Shown: in pieces, positions 22,084 to 33,656 of the stretch
How positions within the stretch are numbered: the first letter of the stretch is position 1
How the letters are laid out: each line of letters begins with the position of its first letter
Origin: Heterobilharzia americana
Lineage: Eukaryota > Platyhelminthes > Trematoda > Strigeidida > Schistosomatidae
Assembly (NCBI GenBank): GCA_944470555.2
Contig: OX104131.1
Location: forward strand, 16,422,515 to 16,486,514
Direction: 5' to 3'
Length of the DNA stretch: 64,000 nt
Made by a program: the position numbers and the translations under genes
The notes under the pieces: model-generated
What the model was told of the DNA's origin: nothing
The model's input: only the letters and a program-made list of their open reading frames with translations
The model's database searches: none

Positions 22084-22523
22084 TTTGTACAACATTTGAT
22101 CACATATTATGTTGAGAATATGTTTACGTGTAAAGCGTCAAATAATCTTGGTTTAATGATTCATCTACCTACCAATTACTTTCATCATAGTGTAAAGGAG
22201 TTAATTGAAAATCGGCTACCAAATTCTTATCGTCAATTTCACGCTAGTCTAGTTAATTTAACATTATCTGAGTATTCCAGGCCGATTAATCCCGCATTAT
22301 TATTGTTAGCTAAACGTATACTACTAGAACAAGCTAATTTAACGGATGTCTGCGGTAACAAAGATGATCAGTTAATGAATTTACTAACACAGTCAACCAT
22401 GGAACAGCCAATTGTACAACCTGATTGGATGGACTGGCCAGATTTACGTTGGATACCTGGTTGGAAGCATTTGATTGGTGAATTAGATAGGGAATCTAAT
22501 CAATTGATGTATACATGGAACAA
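22084..22523 (+). CDS. MDN1: Midasin exon 11: linker
   Basis: This exon has 440 nt and starts in phase 0 after TTTTCAG. It reads FVQHLITYYVENMFTCK, later RPINPALLLLAKRILLEQAN, then PDWMDWPDLRWIPGWKHLIG and ends LMYTWN plus two bases of a Lys codon (donor GTAGGT). It is helix-rich with Trp-rich patches, as expected for the region right after the AAA ring, with no catalytic motif. Similarity to other midasins is low but order and phase fit. Confidence 0.85.
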
Positions 22524-23224
22524 GTAGGTTTTGTCATTGTCATTTATTTTATTTATTGGTGGCAAAATTCATATTGATCACTTTGATTCTGCATTTCTGT
22601 GGCGTGAACTGTTTTTTTATCTGTGTACGCATCAACAGTTCTAATTAAATAGCTGATTTTTGGTGAAGCTATTGTTAACACAACACTGGTAGAATGGAGG
22701 TTTTGACAATCCTCTGAACTTCGATCGATTTCTTTGCCATCTTTATGCGTGAGTGTGTATTGTCTGGATTCGTGTTGGCCAAAAGGTAGTTGATTTTAAA
22801 CTGATCGATCTCGGTATCGACCTCCTCCCTCCCGTACCTATTGAGTTTCAGGCAGCTAGGTAGTATCATTTGCTCTCATACCAAAGGTATTGTTCATTGC
22901 TAACTTTATGAGTGCGCCCGTAGTCGCTGGAAGAATTTCTTCTTATTTCTTGGTCAAAAGGGTAGCTTGTTTGTCATCGACGTGGGTGTTTCCTCACATG
23001 TGTTATTTTTCTGCTTATTTTCACAAGTTTCTCATTCATTATTATAACGTCGTGTTTATTTTCTGCATATTTTCAAGCGCTTTTACTCATAAGTCATTGT
23101 TTGGTTCTTGATATATAGTTTGCGTGATAAGCGAATGCGTTCCTATCATCTGGTCTACATTGGACTGCGTTCAGATCATGTTAGAAATCAGAAAGATTTC
23201 AGCAACCAAATGGACATCCATGTT

Positions 23225-23360
23225 ATCAACAATGAACTGCACCTAATGTATGAGACCTAATGACATTATCAGGTTACCCAAACTGGGATAGTTGGGGTGA
23301 GTTTCGAACAGACCACCTATCGTTTGCAAATCGGGTACCCAAAGCACTAAGTCATGGTTC
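23225..23360 (-). repeat. tRNA-derived SINE-like element
   Basis: On the minus strand, GACTTAGTGCTTTGGGTACC (A-box side) is followed by GGTCTGTTCGAAACTC (B-box side), then a short body. Confidence 0.4.
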
Positions 23361-23596
23361 CATTTGAACCTTCACGATGTAACAGAATAAGCCTAAAGAA
23401 ATAACAGCACAGAAAGTTGTTCAGATAACTTATTCGTTGTTCCAGATTACAACTACTTTCTCTGGTCCATCTTTTTCTATTATACTTTGACTTTCTGATT
23501 GCCTGGATCTAGGAAGACACAACAACGTTGAAACTGTAGACTTTTTACCTTGACATTACGTGTCTGATTAGATGATTTACATGTCGATAAGTTAGT

Positions 23597-23704
23597 AATA
23601 CTACTACTACTACTACTACTAATAATAATAATAATAATAATAATAACAATAATAATGATAATAATAATAGTGATAATGATAATAATAATAATAATAATAA
23701 TAAG
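23597..23704 (+). repeat. (ACT)n / (AAT)n microsatellite
   Basis: About 100 bp of imperfect trinucleotide repeats (TAC, then TAA with CAA and TGA interruptions). It lies 110 bp upstream of the acceptor of exon 12 and is likely length-polymorphic. Confidence 0.95.
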
Positions 23705-23814
23705 GTATACATGCTGAATACCATCTCATTCCAGGTGTGTGAATGCTGTTGATAATCATGCTTGCATCAGTATTGCAATTTATTAATTCCAGTTTTTAAT
23801 AAATATTTTTACAG

Positions 23815-24907
23815 ATATTTATACTCTCTGTTGCTGAATGACTTGTTCCATTCTACCAACCAGTTCATCAATACTTCATCATTTGACAGTCAATCGTCCG
23901 CCTGCATCAAGTCATCCGCTGATTTGTGTAACATTCCACTTCTTCAAGTAATAAAGCTATCGAGTGGTAACAATCTTCCAGTAATGTGGTTAGATAATTA
24001 TCCTGGATTAGTTGATCTTTGTAAACAGTGGATAAATTATTTAAATCTCCTGTGGACTCAATTCCCCAGCTTTTGTGATGCTCAGCCAACTGATTTATCT
24101 CAACTCTACGAGGTAGTCAGTAAAGCATGGTCATGGATACATTTATTTGGCTCTCGTCCACTTGGTGATTCATTTGATTGGCCTGAACGTTGTGCATTTC
24201 ATAATAAACGTGTTATGTTAACTGTAGATGATCAATTTGAGTCACGTCTTCCACAATTATCAATGATTCTACAGTATTTGCATAAATCAACGCCATCTAC
24301 CATTGATGATGAAAGTCAGTCAGAAGTCAGTGTCCTATCTTTTAATTGGATACAATTCGGACAGTTTTTAAATGAATTTCTTCTTCGATTTAACAGTGAA
24401 CTTACTCTGGAAAAGGATGTCAGTGATGAAAGTAACGCTGAAGATGATATGATGAATGAGGAAAACACTGATGTTGGAAGTAATGATTTCACCACTTCAG
24501 GGACTAACAACTTCAGTGATGATGCAACTGGGAATGATTTCCTAAATTTCTATTGTCTATGGCCTTGGACTATGATTCTAGTGTCAAAATTCATTGAATC
24601 ATACCTGTTTATTAATGTACAGTGTCATGAAGATTTTTATCGATCAATGAAGAAATCTTTGCGTATCTATTTCCGTTGTGTATTAATGACGTTAAATCGT
24701 CCAAATTTATTAGCCTATTTAGTTATGGCACAGTCTATGCTTAAGGGATCAAGTTATAAACAAATTCATGTGGTGAAACAGTTGACCCAAGAATTCACTA
24801 TGACTTCATCAGAAAGCAGTTCTTCAAGTTTGTTGCTATCTTCATTGTTTCAGCGTTTGGATTGGAGTCTTCCAAATCAAATCCTTAACTTTCGTTCTGT
24901 AAATCAG
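23815..24907 (+). CDS. MDN1: Midasin exon 12: largest linker exon
   Basis: This exon has 1,093 nt, the longest in the window. It starts by completing an AAA Lys codon and reads YLYSLLLNDLFH. Further on it has MWLDNYPGLVDLCKQWINYL, AWSWIHLFGSRPLGDSFDWP, an Asp/Glu/Asn/Ser-rich stretch of about 45 residues (around 24411-24535), then WPWTMILVSKFIESYLFINV and MTLNRPNLLAYLVMAQS. It ends phase 0 with donor GTAAAT. It is helical linker; the acidic stretch is probably a disordered loop. No catalytic motif is visible. Confidence 0.88.
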
Positions 24908-25084
24908 GTAAATACTTAACTTTTTCCTTTTTTCAAAAGAGTGTGGGTGTGAGAAAAAGAAGTATTTTGTGTTACCTGACTCTTGATGATTACCAGACTT
25001 CTGAATATTCTATCGGCTTTCATGTATTTGTTTTATGTTCCCTTACACATACTTCTTTATTATTTTGATGTCATTTTGTGACTA

Positions 25085-25330
25085 TATGGAATCTCATACC
25101 AACGAACCGACAACGGTGATCGTCTCTTGCAATTTTCTTCCGGTACTCACTTGTCTTTCACCAGCATTAACTCTAGGCATAAAGAAAGACACTATCTCAG
25201 CGTCCGCCGATATCATACCAACGATGGAAACAGATGGATCACATTACTATTAGCCATCATTCGATAGGGTCGGTGGAGGACTGCTATTTTTTCTGGGGTA
25301 ACTATATGAACTCCGATCATGTTAACAGTG
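25085..25330 (+). mobile_element. CR1/Jockey-like retrotransposon: endonuclease fragment
   Basis: In one frame it reads SYQRTDNGDRLLQFSSGTHL and then NSRHKERHYLS, the late part of an apurinic-type endonuclease as in fluke retrotransposons (RTDNGDRLL ... RHKERH). The same segment is seen in the copy at 38400-38520. Frames are broken. Confidence 0.65.
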
Positions 25331-25389
25331 CTGCTACGGTACCTATGATCAAAACCCTGTGACTGATTCATTTCTTATACTTTTAATGG

Positions 25390-26920
25390 ACATATCAGCC
25401 ATATAACAGGACAGAACGGACTGCAGCGCAGTATGCTTGTCCTCTGGCAGGTAGTCGGATAGCTTACTGGTGCCATATATGACGCAAGCCAGTAAAATGC
25501 TAAATGAGCCTTCTATATCTGAGCTGGGATTTCGTCATCAATCAACCTGTTTGAGCTGATACAACTCCCCAGTTAAGTTGATTGGTCGACGTGTTTCACC
25601 ACTTAACTCTTTTCATTAAACTGGGAGTGGTTGCAGACCCGTCCTTGAGCATCATTTTACATTTGACAGGTGCCAGCAAAACGCATGTCAAATATACTCA
25701 AATATACGCAACGCGTTTAAAAGACCCTGAGTTTTTCAGCGTCTTCACTCAGCAGGGCGAAATTGTCTGCATACTCCAAATTAACCAGATAAACTTCAGG
25801 GAAGTCACACGTACCTAATTTTATGTCCCGTAATGTTATAACGAAGTTGAATAGGAGAGGTGACAGTTGGCATCATTGGCGAGCACCACTAGTTGTTGTC
25901 AATTCACATGACAACTCTTTTTACGCCCTGAAATGGCTGCATGAGTTCGAGTATCGAGCTGTGACTAGCCTTATATACTCGCTCCATATTTCCTTCACAA
26001 TCAAACACTGCCATGACACCACGGTCAACGGAGTCAGATTCTGCCTCCAGGTGTAGAGATATGACCGGTAGGTACGCCGGTGTTCCATAGCCTATCGGAG
26101 GTTAAAAATATGATCGATACACCCTCATTCATGTCTTAAACCTGCCTGGTTTTCTCGAGCTTCAGCTAGGTGACGGATAATTATGCATCCTAGGATCGTG
26201 GACACAATGTAAGTCACACTAATTCCCCTTCAGTTGTCACAAGAAGATTTCTCTCCCTTAATATAGACTGGGATGATCAGAAAAGTAAACCAGTCTGGTG
26301 GGACTATCTCTGATTTGTATACACAACCTAGTACTTCCGCTACATTTATCAGCAAATTCTTACCGCCATCCTTGAAAACAAGTGGCACACTGTCACGCCC
26401 TGCTGCTTTACATAAATGTAGGTTAGAAACTGCTTTCTCAACTTCAGGGAAAGTTGAAGGACCAACATTTATATCTCATCCAGGTTTTGACTGGACATTG
26501 GGCAACTGAGGCGTTGTTATGGGTCAGTTGAACTGTGCTTCGAAGTAATATGCCCAACGTTCTACTCTCCTGTCCTCAGTCATTTTCTGCATCCCATCCT
26601 TTTTGGTGATGGTTTCACTCACTATCGTTTTCTTCTTTCTTTACTTCTCGTGAATAAGCCTAAATAATTTCCGGGTGTTGCCTAACACATATCTTCTCTA
26701 CCTGTCTCGTTTTTGCTTTCTCTCTTCAATTTGGTCAATGACAGCCAACTGGAATCAGTCTCCTCGTATCAATTATTTCGAATGATATTGCGGAAATCCA
26801 TTGACGTTTGCTAACCTCTCGGGCGTAGGTGACTGAATATCTTCATCACTGTTTCTACACCCGACTTGATATCACGCCAGGTTTCATCTAGATGAGCTTT
26901 TTTGAGTTATGTACAGAGTA
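25390..26920 (-). mobile_element. CR1/Jockey-like retrotransposon: reverse transcriptase remnant
   Basis: On the minus strand the pieces appear in the right order: PSTFPEVEKAVSNLHLCKAA, GRDSVPLVFKDGG, CGCIDHIFNLR, QLSPLLFNFVI and VNLEYADNFALLSEDAEKL. The catalytic box YADN is altered from YADD, and many stops and shifts are present. It is a dead copy. The endonuclease piece on the opposite strand beside its 3' side shows the element was rearranged after or during insertion. Confidence 0.75.
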
Positions 26921-27075
26921 TATCTCCTATTCTTAAAGGGCTTAAACTTGCGAAAAATCAGCTAGTGAATAGCAATTTTTCTCTGACTGTATGTTCATAG
27001 TGTGTTGTATATACGAACAGTTGTACTTATTGTTCGCTTTTCAAATTACTTTTTTTTCTCCCCATCGTAATAAAG

Positions 27076-27293
27076 CCTGACGTTTTGGGTGAATGGCGTT
27101 CTATAAGTCATGCACTAATCCATCTCACTTGGCCTATGTTGTCTGATTACGGCGCTTATGCATATTGTGGGAGATTGACAGTCTACGGTTGGAGGAACCG
27201 TCAACGTGCTGTACAGAAAGCGAATCATTTATTGTTCTTGTCACCTTCAAAGTGTGAAGAGCTTAATGATATACCAAAGGAAGAGTTTTCACA
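27076..27293 (+). CDS. MDN1: Midasin exon 13: linker
   Basis: This exon has 218 nt, phase 0 start, and reads PDVLGEWRSISHALIHLTWP, then YGWRNRQRAVQKANHLLFLS, ending EEFS plus two bases (donor GTGAGT). Midasins have a GEW-type segment at about this place in the linker. The acceptor AATAAAG lacks a strong tract directly before it but follows a T-rich run 15 bp upstream. Confidence 0.82.
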
Positions 27294-27949
27294 GTGAGTT
27301 ACTGATCCATTCAATTTTTTTCGGGGAATGCATCGGACGTGTTAGTCTTCAACGAGAGCGTCGATCGGCAACTATTAATATTGTGGGTGAGTTTTCCCCT
27401 AGTTTAGGGCAGGGTGATTAAAATCGACGCCTTATGACACAGTTTACTGTACTAGTTGTGTGTATTTGAGCACTACTTAAGTGTTTTCGGTGGATTACAG
27501 TAATAGATCGCCCCTTTATGTGCACTTGCTGATGGCTTTGAGCTCAGTTCCATCTACTGATAGTTTATTAGTCTGAGAGCATTTTCAAATTATATTTTTT
27601 TGATGTTTTGTTTATAATATTAAAACTATACATGATTGTTGAGTTCTGTGTATAATCAAGTGTAGATCTTTTGAAACAAGTTTTTAGGCAGAATGTCAGA
27701 AGCTTTGCCGTCCATTTTCTCACAAGTGTTGAGTAATCTTCTGAGAGACTGTACCACTGCAATCTCTTTAGCTGGTTTTATTTAGGTTCAGCCAGTTGCC
27801 AACGGGATGTAAAATTATACCTCATATCACTTGTGCTCTACACAGTGAACTGCATGCACTTCATGTACTTCGCAGTTGACATTGAACTACTCAGGCCGTA
27901 ACTCATATAAGAACATAAGGTATTGAAGTTTTATTATGAGTTTTTGTAA

Positions 27950-30740
27950 CCTCACCTAGGTAACTCTTTCACTAGTTACTAACCGGTCGTAACCCTACAT
28001 GAAGGGGTAAAGTTGGGGATGAGGCGAGCAACCCTACTCCGGAAAACCAATCTAATCGCTATAAAGCACAAACAAAATACAAAAAACAAAATAAAACTTA
28101 TTCCTCGCTAGAATCGAGGAGACTAAATAACGCCGGTTGGTGAAGGCCTTCGGGAAACCAATTGGACGATATGTCTTCACTTCTCTCAATGAAAGCTAAA
28201 GTAAACATGGGGCCATGGAATGTCCAAACAATGTTTGAAGTTGACTGGCAAGGCTGTCCAGATTCCAAAGAGATGAGAAGGTATGGGGCATGGAAGTGCT
28301 AGGAATCTGCGAAACCAGATGGAATGGAAGTGGACTCTCTAAACTGTCAACTGGAGAGGAGTCAATTATCTACTCTGATATTGTCATCTAGACGACAACC
28401 ACGAGCACACTGAGTTTTTGAGTGGCTATCATCATGTCCCCGACAGCATCGAAAGCTGTCTCTCATGAGGTGGGAACCAATCTCTTCCAAGATCACGATC
28501 ATGACAACAAGATTCAACTCAACTGAACTCAACTCAGAAGGAAGAAAGTCGAAATCATACAATGCTACGTTACGCTACGCACCTACAAATAATGCAGATG
28601 AAGAGAAGAAGGAGGAATTCTACAGACAACTACAATCAGTACTGAACAAGACCCCACTCCAGTTGGCTACATCAAAATTCATTCTGATGAGTGGGGTGAC
28701 GTGAATGCCAAACTGGGAGTGGACAACACAGGGAGAGGACCAATCATGGTTGGACAAGCACTCGGTAAAATGATGAACGAGAATGGAGAACTGTTTGCAG
28801 AATTCTGCACATTCAACGATTTGGTGATTGGAGACAGTGTCTACAAACACAAGGATATTCACAAGGCAGCGACATGGATTTGATTTCACCAGATGGACAC
28901 ACTGGAATCGAATTCAGGTGGACTTCATCTCAATGTGAAGAAAGTGGAGACGCAACCTACTTGACACAAGATCAGATAAAGAAGAGGAGCAGATGTAGAT
29001 TCACACCACTCACTACTATCTAGTAGAAGGAATCTGCCCTCAAAATCAAGTTGGAAGCCTCCAAGGTAGCTGGTGATGACGGACTGCAGTTTAAGTTCAA
29101 CAACCACCCGGAACAGAAACTGAACTGAAGGACGAAACTACAAAGAAAATCTTCACGCCACTCAGCCATCAGGACAATATGGGCGACACTGAACAACATG
29201 CCTGAGGGAACCTGTGTGGAAGAACACTGGAACTCCTTGAGAGTGACATGGAAGGAGACCTGAATAACCGTGTTATGAAGTAGGACGAAGAAGAAGAAGA
29301 AGCGAGACAATGGATGGATTTCGACGGACACATGGAAGCTGATGGAGGAGGACGAGGAAGATGGTGCAGCACAAGATAAACCAGTGCAAAGGAGGGATGA
29401 ACAACGAAATCAAGAAACTGAACACAACCTTTAAAATTCTGCACTAGACAAAGAAGTGAAGAAGAGTTCGACCAATGACAAAACACACTTCTATGACACA
29501 TTGGTAAGTGAAGCAGAACAGGCTACAGGTAGAAGAGCCAGAGACATGACAACACCGTATCAAATAACCAAAGAAGACATCAAGGCAGACGTAATCAATG
29601 AAAGATAGTGAAGGCAACTTAGTTACCAAAGAGAAGAAAGAAAGGAACAAATTGGTTGACCACTTCAAAACACTCTTGAATCGACCACCACTACCACCTG
29701 CAACTCGTCCACAAAAACCACCACCAGCAGCCCAGTCACAGAACTATTAGCTTTCAGTGAAAACAAGCCCTCCGTTAAAGGCAGAAGTGAAGTTCTGAAC
29801 GCCATAAAGTTGCTGAAATCTGGGAAAGCAGTAGGACCAGATGGAATTCCACCAGAAGCACTCCAAACAGGCGGAGAGACAACAGTGGACATGCTCACAC
29901 CACTATTGCAGAAGGTTTCCAAGGAAGGAAGGAAAGGTAACTGATTATTGATTGGAAGAAGGGCTACCTTGTCAAACTCCTAAAGAAGGGAGGCCTAAGT
30001 CTTTTCAAGAACTAGCAAGGAATCGTGCTCCTGTTCACCCACACTAAGCAAAATAGTAAGCCGCATCATCCTGGAGAGGTTGAAAAATACCCTAGATTCA
30101 AAAGTACGACCACAACAGTCTGGCTGGATTGAGGAAGATAGCAGGACAGGCCTTCCTGCATTCACCTGAAACCAGTGTGGAGATCTACTGCACTCCACTC
30201 AGCATAAAGCATGAACAACATCCTGATTTTCAAGACTGATGTCAGTCAATTCAGTACTTCCGTGAAATGGTTGAGAGAGTTGGCGCGTTACGAGAAGCAT
30301 TTGCAATAAACTGCAGATATTCATCAACAGCTGCTGCCTTGGTTCACTCGATACTGAAGATGGAGATCAGATGGTCAGAATAATAAGAATAAGCAACAAG
30401 GAACTCTGGTTGGCAACGAACCAACCGTGAACCTATCAGCCAACAAATATATGAAAGGAAGGTGGAGATGGACTGGAGATACAGTGAGAAGAAGGATTGG
30501 GGATATCATGTGCCAGGTGAGGCCGTCGAGCTGAGTTCAAAGGGGAAACGACGAGTTTGGCATTCCAGCTGAGGATGACATTGAGTAGATGGTGTGAGGA
30601 GTAAGTGAAAGGTTATGGGCATTGGTGGAGCCAGGTTGAAAAGACTGTGGAGAAGTGAGTGAAATGGAGACGTGCTATTGACTCTCTGTATTCCACTAGG
30701 TATCCAAGGGGCAAAGACGAATAATAAATGAATTTTTTTG
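27950..30740 (+). mobile_element. RTE-like non-LTR retrotransposon, copy D (internally deleted)
   Basis: This copy starts with the same 5' leader as B and E (ACTAGTTACTAACCGG) and carries endonuclease remnants (YAPTNNADEEKKEEFYRQLQ near 28580, NENGELFAEFCTFNDLVIGD at 28772-28831). It then jumps near 30130 from the early reverse-transcriptase region straight to the 3' part, missing about 0.74 kb that B still has (roughly 11018-11763). A short AGGAAG is present at both ends of the missing block in B. It ends in an AATAATAAA tail. A target duplication is uncertain (ATGAGTTTTTGT before, ATGAATTTTTTTGT after). It is non-functional and inverted relative to B. Confidence 0.9.
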
Positions 30741-30944
30741 TGGTTCTTTTTCATTTTTTATTTACTGGGCTGAAATGACTCATTTTAGTGGTTCTTTTGA
30801 TGCCTGTGGTCATATTGTAGTCGAAATGTGAGGTGACGATCGGTGGATCCCGAGATGTACAACTTATCACATTCGAAACTCTTCAGTTTTTAGTTACCAG
30901 CATGTTGCTGCGCGTTTCGTAGCTCATTGATTTAGGTAGTCGAA

Positions 30945-31060
30945 ATTAGACCACAGCATCGGTGATTCTAGCCCTGTACCACCTACTGACACTCTGATAG
31001 CTCGGTATTGTAACGGTCACGACTCACTGCGTTGTGCATATATCTGCACTTAGTTATTTA
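30945..31060 (+). repeat. SM-alpha-like SINE fragment
   Basis: CTGTACCACCTACTGACACT, GATAGCTCGGTATTGTAACG and GACTCACTGCGTTGTGCATA match the order of motifs in other SM-alpha-like units in the window. Confidence 0.45.
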
Positions 31061-31669
31061 ATTATCTTTTGCCATCCCTGCGCTTTGTGGTCCTCAATTA
31101 GCTGGTACCTGTCTTTTTGAGGATCTGTGTGAGTTGAAATTTATTCAACTCCATATAGATATATGTACGAGAGTCACACCATGTTTTGGTTTATAATTAC
31201 TTGGTTGCTGTGGTTATGGTAGAATAATAAGATAAAACATGGAATGTATTAGACATCTGTTCTAGACTCCACTATCTGCCACTTACAACTATAATCAACA
31301 GGGAACGCCTCATTAGTCCGCATTTCTTATGATGATATTCCCTTCTTGCGAAAAATTGATTTCTTTGACTTCAGTGAAAACCTGTTGTTAGTACTACAGA
31401 TCTCCGCTACGTAGAATGGATAGACATATGGGGTTTAATATTCATTAGGAAGTAAAAATTCTAAGCAATTGGTTCATATCGCTGATTGTGTTAACGAGTC
31501 ATTATGTATATTTGGTTGTGGAAGAATTCTTCGCTCTTAAGAGTCGGACCTTGGCTCAGTGAGTACTAATTTACGTGGTAGTGACTAGCACTGAATTTCA
31601 GGACGCATGTTACAGCCTCTTTGAGATTTGTCATTTGGATGTACCTATATGTCTATGAGTGATATAGTT

Positions 31670-31780
31670 CCCATTGAAACTTGAACCTGACACCCATCGT
31701 TTGAGTGGTCAGAGCAGTACTCACTAGGATACCGAGGCGGTAGGTTACCCACACAATTTGTTCATTTGGAAGACTCATTG
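31670..31780 (-). repeat. tRNA-derived SINE-like element
   Basis: On the minus strand CCGCCTCGGTATCCTAGTGA and GTACTGCTCTGACCACTC are followed by ATGGGTGTCAGGTTCAAG, with GGTTCAAG at the B-box position. Confidence 0.4.
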
Positions 31781-32061
31781 TTACTCTTCTTACATCTGCG
31801 CTTGTCATCTTGATATGTAGACGTGTGTAATTACTGTGTTACACATTTTGGATGTATAGGTGTGCAAGCGGAATTTCGCTTCACTTATCGTGGTTTCTAC
31901 AACCAGGTATCATAGAAGAAGTATAGCTGATTGCCCAGTGTACGCGTGTGGTCGCTTAGTTTATGCGAAAAATATGTTTACTATGACATTCACTACAAAA
32001 AGATTATATCAGCTCTTTTGTTTCACTCATTCATGTATATCAAATTTATCCAAATATACAG

Positions 32062-32515
32062 GTCTCGTGATATGAATTCACTTGTTCAGCATGCTTTCAA
32101 TATCCTTCATGGAATATACAAATCAATCAGTTCAGTCTACAAGTCTACCAATAACGAGCATAATGATGCTATGTATTCTGTAGCTGTTTGTGATAATCTT
32201 GTGGATCTGGTTACTTGGATCCACTCCTGCTTAAAACCATTAATCAGCATTATCAAGTCAGATCTTACCAATCGTACATCCTCCAATTGGTATCGTATTG
32301 CATGTCTAGTGGAATTACTAACTAATCAACTGAATGAGATGTTGGTACCGTCATCTGTTCAGCCAAACATTGAGAAAGCTATAGTGCATACTAATTTCTC
32401 ACTATCCATTTGCTGGCTTCTCATTGGCTGTTTGTATTTAAGATGTGTTTGTCCACACAGTCCATTAGATCCATATTTAGTGATACAGGTGGAAGAAGAA
32501 GCGGTTCACTATGAG
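32062..32515 (+). CDS. MDN1: Midasin exon 14: linker
   Basis: This exon has 454 nt. The first G completes CAG with exon 13, then SRDMNSLVQHAFNILHGIYK, LVDLVTWIHSCLKPLISIIK, and SLSICWLLIGCLYLRC, a segment that resembles the LWVSLGLLQIQTW-type helix of vertebrate midasin, followed by SPLDPYLV. It ends EEEAVHYE with donor GTGAGT in phase 0. The open frame extends upstream of 32062, but splice phase and the acceptor ATACAG favour this start. Confidence 0.9.
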
Positions 32516-32926
32516 GTGAGTGGTTTTTGAAAAATTATCCTCTTTTAGTCAGAAAATTATAAAACCAGTTATAGGTAAGATTACTCACTGTCGATGCTTC
32601 TGTGTCGGTGAATAGATATAATTCAAAGGATAGGAAGTTCCAAAAGAATATACAGTCACAGTCAGACAGTGGAGATAAATCTAGCTATTGAGTGTATGAT
32701 CGTTATGTAATATGACTACAATTCTGTAGAGATTTACAAAGTTGATGAATAAAAGTTAATAGACAGCTAGCAAAATAAGTAGGACTACTTAATAAGTTTG
32801 TCTTCTTTCTGGGAAATTATAAGGCGAGTTAAAATGCCAAATTATTACAATGGCGATGAAAGTGACAATAAATACTTTTTTTGACTGCACAGTTGTGGTA
32901 TGAATTTTCAGATTGCTGACGCTTTG

Positions 32927-33656
32927 TGTGACATCAGACACAAGTCATCGGCGAAATCCAAGTCTTCTAGGATCTTTTCTATGGTCTAGCGTATCCCCCT
33001 CTTCTCGCTACTCTCAGTGGTCTGAGCCTACATCTGCTCCTCTTCTTTATCTGATCTTGTGTCAAGTAGGCTGCATCTCCACTTTCTTCGCATTGAGATG
33101 AAGTCCACCTGAATTCGAATCCAGTGTGTCCATCTGGTGAAATCGAATTCATGTCGCTGCCTTGTGAATATCCTTGTGTTTGTAGACACTGTCTCCAATC
33201 ACCAAATCGTTGAATGTGCAGAAATCTGCAAACAGTTCTCCATTCTCGTTCAACAACTGTCTACACTGACTCGTTACTGAAGCTCAGATGGCCAGAATAA
33301 TCAGAATAAACAACAAGGAACTCTGACTGGCTGGCAACGAACCAACCAAGAACCTATCGCTCAACAAATATGCAGTGGAAGGAAGTGAAGATGTATTGAG
33401 CATGCACTGAGAAGACCATTCGAGGACATTACACACCAGGCCAGTTGCTCGAGTGGAACCCAGATGGGAAACGACGAGTTGGGCGTCCGAAGCGAGGGTG
33501 ACATGGAGGAGATCGTGTGAGGAAGAAATGAGAGTTTATGGGCTGTCATGTAGCCAGGTTCAAAAGATTGCATAGGATAGAGTGCACTGGAGACGTGGTG
33601 CTGAAGCCCTATGTTCCACTAGGAACTCAAGGGACAAATAATATATAATGATAATT
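32927..33656 (+). mobile_element. RTE-like retrotransposon, copy C, with inverted 5' part
   Basis: Bases about 32940-33252 match the minus-oriented element: a DLDFADD-encoding piece at 32940-32965 read on -, then endonuclease sequence matching B at 12885-13117. Bases about 33253-33650 match the + oriented 3' end, with tail ACAAATAATATATAATG. The whole is flanked by a short repeat, ACGCTTTG, at 32919-32926 and 33657-33664. One insertion with the 5' segment flipped is the simplest reading. Confidence 0.75.

Larger units (their letters stand above)
22524..23814 (+). other. MDN1 intron 11
   Basis: GT-AG intron holding a SINE-like unit on the minus strand (23225-23360) and a long (ACT/AAT)n microsatellite (23597-23704). 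Confidence 0.8.
24908..27075 (+). other. MDN1 intron 12
   Basis: GT-AG intron (acceptor GTAATAAAG). It is almost filled by a rearranged CR1/Jockey-like retrotransposon: an endonuclease piece on + (25085-25330) and a reverse-transcriptase piece on - (25390-26920). Confidence 0.8.
27294..32061 (+). other. MDN1 intron 13
   Basis: A 4.8-kb GT-AG intron with retrotransposon D (27950-30740) and two SINE-like units (30945-31060, 31670-31780). The rest (27294-27949, 31060-31670) is AT-rich without recognised features. Confidence 0.85.

Noticed and set aside
23597..23704. Direct repeats suggestive of a CRISPR-like array
   Set aside because: Plain trinucleotide microsatellite without spacers.
28465..28883. 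Two adjacent open frames that together look like an intact endonuclease gene
   Set aside because: They are decayed pieces of copy D, interrupted by stops and indels, identical to the opposite strand of copy B.
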